A stretch of DNA of 64,000 nt. Source: Polyangia bacterium. GTDB lineage: Bacteria > Myxococcota_A > Polyangia > Nannocystales > Nannocystaceae. The first letter of the stretch is position 1; each line of letters opens with the position of its first letter. The notes beneath the pieces were generated by a model, which made no database searches, was not told where the DNA came from, and worked only from the letters and a program-made list of their open reading frames with translations. The stretch lies in NCBI GenBank assembly GCA_030430565.1, contig JAUIKS010000017.1:186001-250000 (forward strand), written 5' to 3'. Shown in pieces: positions 20,157 through 28,108 of this stretch. The translations under genes were made by a program, and so were the position numbers.

Positions 20157-22213
20157 GCGCGCGGCGCTCGGTGTTGGCGGCGTTGTTGAGCGTCGTGACG
20201 ATCTGCCTCTTCGGTCTTATCCCCGCGCTCGCCGAGGCCGCGCCCGAGCGCTACGGCGTGGTGACCGTCGACCTGCGGCCCGAGCAGGGCGCCGAGGTGC
20301 CCACGCACCTCTGCGTGCTCTCCATGGCCCGCGGGCCGCGGGCGCGCAGCTCCTTGCGCGAGCTGCTCGCGCCGGCGACAGGAGACGCCACGGGCGGCCT
20401 GTGGCGCGTTCGTCCGGTGACCTGGGGCGCGCCGGCGCAGCGTGAAGGGGCCGCCTGTGAAGGCCCGGGCGGCGCCTGCGTCCCCACGGTCTCCCTGCCG
20501 GCGCAGATCGCCGAGATCGACGCGCTGTACGCCGCCTGCACCGCCGACGCGCTGATCTCGGAGGACACCGCCGCGAGCGAGCCGCGGGTCGCCTTCGTGA
20601 TGCTCGAGCACCTCGAGGGCTCGCCCCCCGAGGTCGAGGCGCTCAAGCTCGCGGGCGGCGTCGCGACCGTCGGCGTGCGCGCGGACCTGCGGCAGGTCGA
20701 GGTCACCGCGCGCAGCCTCGGCGGTCACTACCAGCCCCAGCGTCGCAGCCAGCGCGCCAGCGGCGTCGGTCGCGACAACCGGCTGATCGTGCTGCCGCTC
20801 CAGCCGCGCTGTCGCTGGGTCGAGGCCGCGCTGCCCTACACGCCGCTGCGCGCGCGCGACCGCGATCGCCTGCGGGTCCGCGTCGGCGGCGAGCCGGTCC
20901 CGGTCGACCGCTGCGTCGGTCCGCTGCACGGCACGCGGACGCTGCGCGTGGTGCTGCCCCGCGTCGCCCCCGGCTCCACCGGCTCCCTCGAGCTCGAGCT
21001 GCCCCGCCCGCGCAGCGACGCGGACGCGCGCGCGGAGGGAGCCGGCGACGGGCAGGGCGGCGAGCGCTACGCGGCGCGCTGGGACGGCCCGTGGCCAGCG
21101 CGCGCGCTCGAGCTCTACGCGACGCGGATCTCCTTCGTCTGGCGGCCGCCGCCCTGCGTCGTCCCCGACACCATGTGTCCCAAGGCGCAGCTCGACAACG
21201 GCATCGAGTGCGCCGCCGCGCGCGTCGGCGACGAGTGCCGCTACCAGTGCCCCGGCGAGGGCCACGACGGCGCGACCGCGATCGAGCCGCCGCTCACCGT
21301 CGAGTTTCAAAAAGACGACCCGCGCCAGCGCTGGAGCGAGGTCCTGACCCGGGTGGGTCAGCCGCTCACCAGCTACGCGCCGGGCGAGCCCGTCTACGTC
21401 CACGCCGACATCGGCGCTTGGAAAAAAGATGTCCCCGGCGCCAGGGTCAACGAGGTCGAGATCCTCGGCGCCGACGGCAGCGCCCGCAAGTTCACCGCGC
21501 GCGGCGAGTCGCGCCTGCAGATCCCGCTCTCGCGCCCCTCCTGCGAGTCGCTGCGCTACCGCGTCGTCGGCGACCGGGCCTACCGCGAGGGCGTCGCGCA
21601 GGTCGAGGGCGGCGAGGTCAAGCTCGCGCCCCCCGAGCAGCAGGCGCGCGTGCTGACCTTCAACATCGTGCTGCTCCAGGGCGGCTCGTGGGCGATCGCG
21701 CCGGCGCGGACCGAGACCATGCGGATCCCGATCTACTTCGTCTCGCTCCTGCAGATCGCCGCCAACTTCCGCCCCCGCAACCCCAAGTACGCGCGCCTCG
21801 CCGGCGAGCTGCGCTTCGGCGGCACGATCGGTCAGTGGGGCTACTTCGGCACCGAGTCGCTCGGCAGCGACCCGCGGCGTGTCGACGAGAAGCTCGCCTG
21901 GGTGCGCTTCCTCGTCGAGCCCGCGCTCGTCGTCGACCTCGTCCACCCCGTCCAGCTCTCCGCCGGCCTCGCGCTCGGCTCCTCCTGGCCGCTCGCCAAT
22001 GACGGCGTCGCCAAGACCAACCGCTTCGCCCCGGTCATCGCCCCGAGCCTCGACCTGCGCTTCAAGATCCGCAAGTGGCTCTCCTTCATCGTCCAAGGCC
22101 GCGTGTTCTTCGGCGAGACGACGGTCGCCAACCTCGAGTCCCTCGGCGGCGCCCGCCGCGAACTCACCACCTACTCGCTCACCGGCGTCTACGGCCTGCA
22201 GTTCTCGTTCTGA
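20153..22213 (+). CDS. Predicted outer-membrane protein coupled to the kinase
   Basis: 686 residues. A signal peptide (AALLSVVTICLFGLIPALAEAAP) is followed by a long soluble region with scattered Cys and then a C-terminal region of alternating strands from about residue 560 (FVSLLQIAANF ... FGGTIGQWGYFG). It ends in ...TGVYGLQFSF with a terminal Phe, the usual signal of barrel proteins folded by BamA. GGAGG at 20141-20145 precedes the ATG. The start overlaps the kinase stop by 4 bases. Likely role: an envelope protein whose state is linked to the kinase, inferred from coupling only. Confidence 0.65.
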
Positions 22214-22322
22214 TCACCGCCTGCCCTGTCGCCCGAGCCTGCCGTTGTGCTGCGCCCGTACAGTGCCGTGCCCTTCGTGCTGGCTAGTCCCATCGAGCTC
22301 CGACCAACGAGCACCGAGGACA

Positions 22323-22551
22323 CACCAAGAGCATGGGAGCGGCCCCGAAGGAGGGCGCTCCCGTGGCTCCCGCGAAACGTACGAATCACTGCCGCCCCGA
22401 GCAGCGTGAGCGCAGCGGCGGAGCGGGGCGGAGAGGGAGGGCGGGGGCGGATGAGGACTTAAGCGCATGGATGCGGCGCCCGAAGGGGGTCGCATCCGTG
22501 ACGCCCGCAAGTAGGCCCCCCGCCCTCCCTCCAAGAGCCCCGCGGAACCAA
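22323..22551. repeat. Interspersed repeat, copy A (inverted relative to copy B), with palindromic arm
   Basis: Five blocks in this stretch recur in the same order, reverse-complemented, at 26822-26958: 22522-22551 (CCCTCCCTCCAAGAGCCCCG core), 22418-22431, 22405-22414, 22356-22372 and 22323-22337 (CACCAAGAGCATGGG). Block identities are about 15/15 to 29/30. Copy A also carries an internal arm at 22433-22531 absent from copy B. Neither copy encodes a conserved protein, because the matching blocks fall in different frames. Confidence 0.75.
22433..22531. repeat. 99-bp palindromic arm inside repeat copy A
   Basis: GAGGGAGGGCGGGGG (22433-22447) and CCCCCGCCCTCCCTC (22517-22531) are a perfect 15-bp inverted repeat. 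Nested inside, GGATGCG (22469-22475) pairs with CGCATCC (22491-22497). In copy B only one GGAGGGAGGGG stands at this point, so this looks like an insertion in A or a precise loss in B. Confidence 0.7.
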
Positions 22552-22555
22552 CCCG

Positions 22556-22648
22556 AGACGTCCGAACGTGACGAGACGTCCAAACAAGACGTTCGAACAA
22601 GACGTTCGAACAAGCCTTCGAATACGACCTTCGAATACGACGAGATCC
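22556..22648. repeat. Degenerate 13-bp tandem repeat with TTCGAA cores
   Basis: Successive units GACGTTCGAACAA, GACGTTCGAACAA, GCCTTCGAATAC, GACCTTCGAATAC, preceded by GAGACGTCCGAAC and GAGACGTCCAAACAA. Each carries a palindromic TTCGAA or a near copy. It lies at the 3' end of the TerB-like gene and abuts repeat copy A, at the position where copy B has its own tandem units. Confidence 0.7.
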
Positions 22649-22661
22649 GCGCAAACGCGGC

Positions 22662-23156
22662 TCAGGGAGCCTCGTCAAGGTCGAGCGCCGAGACCTGCAT
22701 ATTCGTCAGCGAAGCCGAACGATCAAACTCCGGCTCGACGGGCCCCTCGACCAGCCCCAGCGGTTCATCGAGCCCAAACAGCCGCATGACGTGCTCAATA
22801 AACTGAATCTCGCCCGCCACGATCACCGCGTCGGCCTTCGCGATCACGACCAGGTCATCGATGACGGCGCTGCGCTGCGCCATCGACATTCGCCCTCGCA
22901 GCAGCCGCGCGAAGTCTGAGGCCGACGCCCACACAGAGCCAGGGTTATCGTGCGCGTCGTACAGCGCCGCCGCCTGCTCGACGAACTCGACGATGTGCGT
23001 GTGCGCGCCCTCCGGGATCCAGCGCTTGAGCCGACCCGCCATCACCTCGAGCTCCTCGGGCGCCAGGTCACCGTCCGTGACCGTGCCGAACGCCAGAAAC
23101 AGGAAGCTGAGCAGCCGTGGCAGCTCGGTGTCTGGGGCCGGGTCGCGGAAGTTCAT
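22662..23156 (-). CDS. TerB-like protein
   Basis: 164 residues, all-helical. The pattern FLAFGTVTDGDLAPEELEVMAGRLKRW, followed by a central acidic helix and VIAKADAVIVAGEIQFIEHVMRLFGL, matches the two pseudo-repeats of TerB/DjlA-type proteins, in which Asp/Glu after each helix (DGDLAPEE, ADAVIVAGE) bind metal. The biochemical role of such stand-alone TerB proteins is not settled. No ter operon genes are nearby. Start ATG 23156; the 3' end is followed by the TTCGAA repeats. Divergent and convergent neighbours: the sigma gene is on the same strand upstream. Confidence 0.7.
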   Translation of the reverse strand: MNFRDPAPDTELPRLLSFLFLAFGTVTDGDLAPEELEVMAGRLKRWIPEGAHTHIVEFVEQAAALYDAHDNPGSVWASASDFARLLRGRMSMAQRSAVIDDLVVIAKADAVIVAGEIQFIEHVMRLFGLDEPLGLVEGPVEPEFDRSASLTNMQVSALDLDEAP

Positions 23157-23369
23157 CGCGGCGAGAAAGACCGCGACGTCGCGGCCTGCAGCTCAGCGTA
23201 GCCGAAATACGCCGGCTCGGGTCGCCCCTGAACGGCGTGCGGCGCAAACAATGCTGGCGCGGGCGCGTGCTCTCGCGCGGGCGCGTAGCGATTTTGAGAC
23301 ATGTCCAAAAAGACATCTTAAAAAGAAGCGGCGCCGCGCGACGCCGCGCGGTCCGAGCGTCACGGGTCG

Positions 23370-23993
23370 CTAGTCGTCGCGCGCCAGCAGCCGCTCGCGC
23401 AGCTCGCCGGCCCACGCGTTGAAGTTGTCGACCGTGCTGCGCAGCAGCTCCGGCGAGTCGCTGAGCTCCTGCATGATCTTGTCGAGCTGCTGCCGCGAGC
23501 GCTGCAGCCGGCGCTTGATCGTGCCCGGCGGCGTCTCGAGGACCTCCGCGATCTCGCGGACCTTCATGTCCTCCCAGTAAAACAGCTCGAGCGCGACCTG
23601 CATGTCGACGGGGAGCCGGCGCATCGCCTTGAGCAGCAGCCGCTGCTCCTCGCGGACCGCGATCGCGGTCGTCGGCGTGGGACCCGAGACATCCGCGATC
23701 GAGACGTCCGCGCCGTCGTACAGCCCGCGCTTGCGCTGGCGGTCGCGCAGGTAGGTGTAGAGGCGCTTGCGCGCGATGGTGAACAGGTACGTGCGGAAGC
23801 TCGAGTCGCCGCGAAACTTATCTCGGCCGCGCAGGCAGCCCATAAACGTCTGCTGCGTGAGGTCCTCGGCGGCGCCGTCGACCTTGTTGCGGAAGAAGCG
23901 GAACACCGAGTCGAAGTGACGCGCGAACAGCTCGCGACCGGCCTGGGCGTCGCCGCCCTTCCACGCTTCGAGGAGCTCGAGATCGGGGCGCAT
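23370..23993 (-). CDS. ECF (extracytoplasmic function) RNA polymerase sigma factor
   Basis: 207 residues with the two-domain ECF plan. Region 2 is at about residues 20-90 (DSVFRFFRNKV ... DLTQQTFMGCLRGRDKFRGDSSFRTYLFTIARKRL) and region 4 at about 125-180 (LPVDMQVALELFYWEDMKVREIAEVLETPPGTIKRRLQRSRQQL, a helix-turn-helix). A tail of ~25 residues follows. It would direct RNA polymerase to a dedicated promoter set. No anti-sigma gene with a membrane helix is adjacent, so its control is unclear. Promoter TGCTAGAAT lies 8 nt before the ATG. Confidence 0.9.
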   Translation of the reverse strand: MRPDLELLEAWKGGDAQAGRELFARHFDSVFRFFRNKVDGAAEDLTQQTFMGCLRGRDKFRGDSSFRTYLFTIARKRLYTYLRDRQRKRGLYDGADVSIADVSGPTPTTAIAVREEQRLLLKAMRRLPVDMQVALELFYWEDMKVREIAEVLETPPGTIKRRLQRSRQQLDKIMQELSDSPELLRSTVDNFNAWAGELRERLLARDD

Positions 23994-24001
23994 CGGCGGT
24001 G

Positions 24002-24010
24002 ATTCTAGCA
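24002..24010 (-). promoter_or_regulatory. Extended -10 element TGCTAGAAT of the ECF sigma gene
   Basis: On the minus strand TGCTAGAAT is followed by CACCGCCG and then ATG 23993. The 8-nt gap leaves no room for a ribosome binding site. Confidence 0.5.
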
Positions 24011-24062
24011 GGTCGTCGCTGCTCGTCCGCGGGGGTGCTCGATGGTCAGCGGGCCCGTGCGG

Positions 24063-24530
24063 TCACGCCGAGGTCGACCAGTAGACCGCGAGGTACTCGC
24101 GCTCGGTCGCGCAGACCCGCAGCTGCTCGCTCCACGTGTCGAGCAGCACCCAGGCCGCGAGGCCGCGGCCGCGCGGGCGGCTGTCGATCGGCTGAGCGAG
24201 GCCCGCGGCGCGCTCGTCGAACCAGCGCGAGAACTCCTCGACCGCGCAGCTCGCCGGCTGCAGGCAGCGCGCGAACGCGAGGATCTCGTCCCGGAACGCG
24301 AAGCGGTGGTCGCCGTTGACGTCGTAGTAGTTCGAGAGCGAGCGCTGGCAGAACGCGAGCGCGTCGTCGAAGGACGAGCGCGGGCCGCGGTGGATGACCA
24401 GGTTCTGCTCGGAGCCCCGCGCGCTGAAGTCGAGGTTGCCGTACTCGTGGATCTCGAGCTCGTGCACGCGCAGGTCGACGATCCGCTCGAGGCGGTCGAG
24501 CAGCGCGGCCGTTGTGATGCGCGCGTTCAT
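24063..24530 (-). CDS. Hypothetical protein
   Basis: 155 residues from ATG 24530 (an in-frame ATG at 24554 is equally possible). It has mixed helix/strand content, begins RITTAALLDRLERIVDLRVHELEIHEYGNLDF, and includes Cys residues in RCLQPASCAVEEF and RVCATEREY. No hydrophobic segment, so probably cytoplasmic. I recognise no family. Upstream of the sigma gene on the same strand, 69 bases before it, so it might be read into sigma. Confidence 0.55.
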   Translation of the reverse strand: MNARITTAALLDRLERIVDLRVHELEIHEYGNLDFSARGSEQNLVIHRGPRSSFDDALAFCQRSLSNYYDVNGDHRFAFRDEILAFARCLQPASCAVEEFSRWFDERAAGLAQPIDSRPRGRGLAAWVLLDTWSEQLRVCATEREYLAVYWSTSA

Positions 24531-24648
24531 GTCGGGCGGCCCGCCCTCGAGCATACAACGAAATTCTCGACGCCCTCGATGCCGGTCTTTTAAGACATGT
24601 GCCGTGATTCCGCCCGTGAACGGAGTTATCGGATCCCGCGTCCCCGGG

Positions 24649-26082
24649 TCATGGCGCGCGCGCGAGCGCGGCCAGGTAGAAGCCGTCGCAGGCGTGGGTC
24701 TCGGGCGTCCAGCGCTGCTGCTCCAGCAGCGTCGCCGCGCCCGCGCGGGCGCGCACGAAGGCCTCGATCAGCGCCGGGCCCTCCTCGGGCTCGAGGCTGC
24801 ACACGGCGTAGACGAGCCGGCCGCCGGGGCGCACGCGCGCCCAGCAGCGCTCGAGCAGTCGTCGCTGCAGCGCCGCGCACTCGACGAGGTCCTCGGGGCG
24901 GGTGGTCCAGCGCGCCTCGGGGTGCCGCGCGAGGTTGCCGAGGCCGGTGCAGGGCGCGTCGAGCAGCACGCGGTCGTAGCCCCCGGGCTCGTCGTCGACC
25001 GCGGGCACCGGGTCGGGCGCGGCCATGTCGGCGCGCGCTCGGATCAGCGTCAGCTCGCCCGCTTCCGTCGCCTGGTCCAAGCGCCCGCGCGCGCCCAGCT
25101 CGGCGTGGACCGCGAGCCGCTCCTCGCGGGTGTCGGTCGCGACCAGCACGCCGCGGCGCTGCATATGCTCGGCGAGCTGGAGGGTCTTGGTGCCCATGCC
25201 GGCGCAGACGTCGAGCACGCGCTCGCCGGGCTGCGGGTCGAGGGCGCGGACGGCCTGCTGTGAGCCGAGCGCCTGGATCGAGAACAGCCCGCGCTGGTGC
25301 AGGGGGTGCTTGGCGAGCCGCCCGCCCGCGACCACGCGCAGCAGCTGGGGCTGCGGGATCACGCGCCCGTCGGCGAGCGCGAGGGACTCGGGCGCTTCGC
25401 AGCGCAGCTTGCCCGCGCGGCTTGGTTCGCGCTCGGGGTCCACCGCGTCCTCGCGCAGCGCCGCGAGGACCGCCTCGCGGGTCGTTCGCGAGAGGTCGAC
25501 CCGCAGGTCGATGGAGCACGGTCGCGAGAGCGCCTGGGCGCGACGGAGCGCGCGCGCGGGCCCGAGCCCGGCCTCGGGGTCGACCCAGCGTCGCGCCAAC
25601 CACCGCGGGATCGACCAGCGACGGTAGAGCGCCTTCGCGGGCGCCAGCTGCTCGTTGGCGGCGTCGAGCTCGGCGCCGCGGCGGACGATCTCGGAGAGCA
25701 GCGCCTGGGTGGCGCGGCCGAGCTTGCCGCTCGGGTCGAGCTTGCGCGTCGCGGACTGGGCCTCGGAGATGGCGGCGTGGGGCGGGCGCTCGAGCTCGCG
25801 CAGCTCGAGCGCGGCGAGGCGCAGGACGAGGCGAATTCGCCCGCGCAGGCGCGAGGGGTTGTGGGCGACGGCGTCGATGAGGGCGTCGAGGCGCGCGCGG
25901 TGACGGAGCACGCCGTAGACGAGGGTCGTCACGAGCGCGCGGTCGCGGCGGTCGAGGCGCTTGCCCTGGGGGTGCGTTTCGAAGACCTCGTCGAGAAGTC
26001 GGTTGGAGAAGCCGCGGCGCTGCTCGAGCTGGCGAAGGACGTGGATCGCGAGGCTGCGAGCGGGGTGCGGGCGACGGGGCAT
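24649..26082 (-). CDS. rsmB: 16S rRNA (cytosine(967)-C5)-methyltransferase RsmB
   Basis: 477 residues. An N-terminal NusB-like RNA-binding domain (~1-140: ARSLAIHVLRQLEQRRGFSNRLLDEV ... RRDRALVTTLVYGVLRHRARLD) is followed by a RsmB/NOP methyltransferase domain. Visible motifs: SAM-binding LDVCAGMGTKTLQLAEHM, DAPCTGLGNLARHP (motif IV Cys) and YAVCSLEPEEG (motif VI Cys, the nucleophile). It makes m5C967 in 16S rRNA. ATG 26082 starts exactly at the NusB domain; the longer open frame (to 26877) runs into the divergent gene's repeat region. The divergent haem lipoprotein gene starts 61 bases away. Confidence 0.92.
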   Translation of the reverse strand: MPRRPHPARSLAIHVLRQLEQRRGFSNRLLDEVFETHPQGKRLDRRDRALVTTLVYGVLRHRARLDALIDAVAHNPSRLRGRIRLVLRLAALELRELERPPHAAISEAQSATRKLDPSGKLGRATQALLSEIVRRGAELDAANEQLAPAKALYRRWSIPRWLARRWVDPEAGLGPARALRRAQALSRPCSIDLRVDLSRTTREAVLAALREDAVDPEREPSRAGKLRCEAPESLALADGRVIPQPQLLRVVAGGRLAKHPLHQRGLFSIQALGSQQAVRALDPQPGERVLDVCAGMGTKTLQLAEHMQRRGVLVATDTREERLAVHAELGARGRLDQATEAGELTLIRARADMAAPDPVPAVDDEPGGYDRVLLDAPCTGLGNLARHPEARWTTRPEDLVECAALQRRLLERCWARVRPGGRLVYAVCSLEPEEGPALIEAFVRARAGAATLLEQQRWTPETHACDGFYLAALARAP

Positions 26083-26142
26083 CGCGGTCTTGTACCGCCA
26101 TCGGCGAGGATTTGCTCGGCTCGCGTGATACCCTCCAATTCG

Positions 26143-26649
26143 ATGAACACCGCCGCGAAGGGACGCTCTGCAGTTGGCTCTTGGCGCACGTGCGGGCTCA
26201 CGCTCGGGCTGCTGCTCGCGTGCGACGGCTCGGATCCGGATGATGGCGCGCGCGCGCTGCTCGAGCAGGTGGAGGCGGCGGACTACCGCTCGTGGGCCCG
26301 GGCGCCGGGTTTCGAGGAGCTGGTCGAGAGCGCGGCGCCCCACGGGAATTTTACCGAGGTGTTTATCAATGAGGTGCTGGTCGAGGCGCTCGCGGCGGAT
26401 CCGGGGAGCCTCGACGAGTGGCCGGTGGGGTCGATCCTCGTCAAGGACGGCTGGGACGATGAGGCCGCGACGGAGCGGACGATCCTGGCGATCATGGAGA
26501 AGCGGGAGCTCGGCTGGTACTTCGAGGAGTACACGGAGTTCGGAGCCGACGCGGAGCCGGCGTTCGCGGGCCTCGATCCGGAACCGGGGATCTGCACGGG
26601 GTGCCACTCGGCGGGGGCCGACATGGTCTGGGCCTTCGGCTTGCCTTGA
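26143..26649 (+). CDS. Cytochrome P460-like haem lipoprotein
   Basis: 168 residues. A lipobox LLAC at Cys27 implies a lipid-anchored periplasmic protein. The C-terminus has a c-type haem motif CTGCH (residues 151-155) followed by SAGADMVWAF. Together with ILVKDGWDD and ELGWYFEEY this fits the cytochrome P460/c'-beta fold, whose members bind haem and handle NO, hydroxylamine or simply detect gases. Which applies is not readable here. TACCCT lies 8 nt before the ATG, consistent with leaderless initiation. It is followed by repeat copy B. Confidence 0.7.
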   Translation: MNTAAKGRSAVGSWRTCGLTLGLLLACDGSDPDDGARALLEQVEAADYRSWARAPGFEELVESAAPHGNFTEVFINEVLVEALAADPGSLDEWPVGSILVKDGWDDEAATERTILAIMEKRELGWYFEEYTEFGADAEPAFAGLDPEPGICTGCHSAGADMVWAFGLP

Positions 26650-26730
26650 TCTCTTTGTTTCTTTGTGTCTTTTCGAGCAGCTTTGAAGGATTGCTCGAGG
26701 CTCTCTTTTTGGCGTCGAGTATCGCGGGCG

Positions 26731-26842
26731 CTTGGTTTTTGCTCGGGGCTTTTCGCCTTGGCGTCGCGTCTCGCTTGGTACCGCGGGGCTCTTGGCTCTT
26801 CGCCTTGGTGTCGCGTTCAGCTTGGTACCGCGGGGCTCTTGG
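26731..26842. repeat. Tandem 43/47-bp repeat leading into repeat copy B
   Basis: CTTGG-started units begin at 26731, 26774 and 26821 (43 and 47 bp apart). The second and third share CTTGGTACCGCGGGGCTCTT, and all share TTCGCCTTGG-GTCGCG. The first is degenerate. The third runs straight into the block shared with copy A. Confidence 0.7.
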
Positions 26843-26958
26843 AGGGAGGGGCCGCCCCGCTCCGCTGGTGCGCTCACGGTGCGTGTGCTCGTGGCGCGGG
26901 CGGTGAACGGGAGACACGGGAGCGACCCACGGTGTGGGCCTCGCCCATGCTCTTGGTG
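26822..26958. repeat. Interspersed repeat, copy B
   Basis: Blocks at 26822-26851, 26852-26865, 26869-26878, 26908-26924 and 26944-26958 match copy A (22323-22551) in reverse orientation and same order. Copy B lacks the 99-bp palindromic arm. It fills most of the 358-base gap between the haem lipoprotein and the thioredoxin-like gene. Confidence 0.75.
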
Positions 26959-27007
26959 CGTCTCGCTCTTCGGGCGCGAAGGATGGGGCGCGAAGGGATG
27001 GGCGGTC

Positions 27008-28063
27008 TCAGCCGGCTTTCTTGGCGTCGCCGCGGTGCTCCGCGCTGCCGTCCTCGATCTCCTCGACGCCGATCAGGTCGGCGATGGTGCCGAACTGGAA
27101 GAAGCGGAGCACGCCGGTCTCGCGCAGGACGACGTCGCCGTCTTTGTTGATGATCACCAGCGCGGTGTCGTCGGGCTTGAGCTTGAAGGCGGCGCGGGCC
27201 TCGTCGGCGGCGGGGGTCGTGGACCAGTGCTTGAAATTGAAGCCCGTGAGATCGCCGGCGATGACGCCCTCGATCGCGTCGCGGTTGACCTTGCTGTCGG
27301 TGCGCTCCATGAGCCCGGCGAGGCGGACGTTGGGCTTGCTGAACAGCTTGAAGCCCTCTTCGCGGTCGCCGCGGAAGCCGCCGGGGCCGCCGGGGATGTC
27401 GCTGCGCTTGACCGGCTCGCTGAGGAAGGCAAGCAGGCAGGTCTTGCCCTTACATGCTTCATTGGACAGGTCTCCGACGACGAAGTCGGGGGCCTCCTCG
27501 GCGACCGGCTCGCGGGCGTCGAGCAGCTGCTTGAGCTCGGCGAGCTTGGCCTCGTCGAGCGGGCCGCTGTGGCGCAGCGCGACCTCGCCGTCTTTGTTGA
27601 GCACGATCAGGCCGCTGTGTCCGCGCGGCATCTTGAAGCCTTCGAACATCACGCCCTTGAAGTCGAGGTAGGACGGGAAGCGCATCTCGGGGCGGAAGGC
27701 GCCCATGATCTTGTTGATGCGGCCCTTGAGCAGCTCGAAGCCCTTGAGGTCGGTGACGAAGTAGCCGCGCACGTCGTCGGGGTAGTGCCAGCGGTTCAGC
27801 GCGCGGTTGCGCGGCCGCCCCTCCTCGCTCTGCCAGCTGTCCTTGTCCTCGAGCATCAAGAACACGCGCGAGCCCTTGAGCTCGGCGAGCGCGAGCTCGG
27901 GCTGCTCTTCGTCGGGGATGCGGATCGACATGGGGTCGATCTCGATCTCCTCGAGGGTCTCTGGGATCTCCTCGGTGCGGTCACGCAGCATCCAGGCGCC
28001 GGCGCCGATCAGGCCCAAAACAACGACTCCGACGGTAGCGAGGATGTATTTGGCTCTCGGCAC
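27008..28063 (-). CDS. Membrane-anchored protein with two thioredoxin-like domains
   Basis: 351 residues. One N-terminal helix (about 5-25, KYILATVGVVVLGLIGAG) is followed by an acidic linker and two similar halves, each with the strand-loop pattern HSGLIVLNKDGEVALRHSG and DTALVIINKDGDVVLRETG (the beta-hairpin end of a thioredoxin fold). The expected CXXC is not present: the best Cys pair is C-x4-C in NEACKGKTC, so redox activity is doubtful. An internal duplication is the clearest reading. GTG 28063 is preceded by TGCTATACT with a 9-nt gap, giving a leaderless start. Function unknown. Confidence 0.65.
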   Translation of the reverse strand: MPRAKYILATVGVVVLGLIGAGAWMLRDRTEEIPETLEEIEIDPMSIRIPDEEQPELALAELKGSRVFLMLEDKDSWQSEEGRPRNRALNRWHYPDDVRGYFVTDLKGFELLKGRINKIMGAFRPEMRFPSYLDFKGVMFEGFKMPRGHSGLIVLNKDGEVALRHSGPLDEAKLAELKQLLDAREPVAEEAPDFVVGDLSNEACKGKTCLLAFLSEPVKRSDIPGGPGGFRGDREEGFKLFSKPNVRLAGLMERTDSKVNRDAIEGVIAGDLTGFNFKHWSTTPAADEARAAFKLKPDDTALVIINKDGDVVLRETGVLRFFQFGTIADLIGVEEIEDGSAEHRGDAKKAG

Positions 28064-28072
28064 GGCGCGCGG

Positions 28073-28081
28073 AGTATAGCA
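28073..28081 (-). promoter_or_regulatory. Extended -10 element TGCTATACT of the thioredoxin-like gene
   Basis: TGCTATACT is separated by 9 nt from GTG 28063 on the minus strand. It is one of the closest matches to consensus TATAAT among the window's compact promoters. Confidence 0.5.
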
Positions 28082-28108
28082 GCCCGCCCGTCGCGCTCTT
28101 CGAGCGGT

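Noticed and set aside
22556..22648. TTCGAA repeats as a CRISPR array
   Set aside because: Units are about 13 bp and contiguous, without unique spacers, and no cas gene is near.
22214..22678. Minus-strand ORF across repeat copy A and its counterpart 26665-27150 in copy B
   Set aside because: Similar short peptides such as AGLLEGG occur, but matching blocks fall in different frames in the two copies, so they are not conserved as protein.
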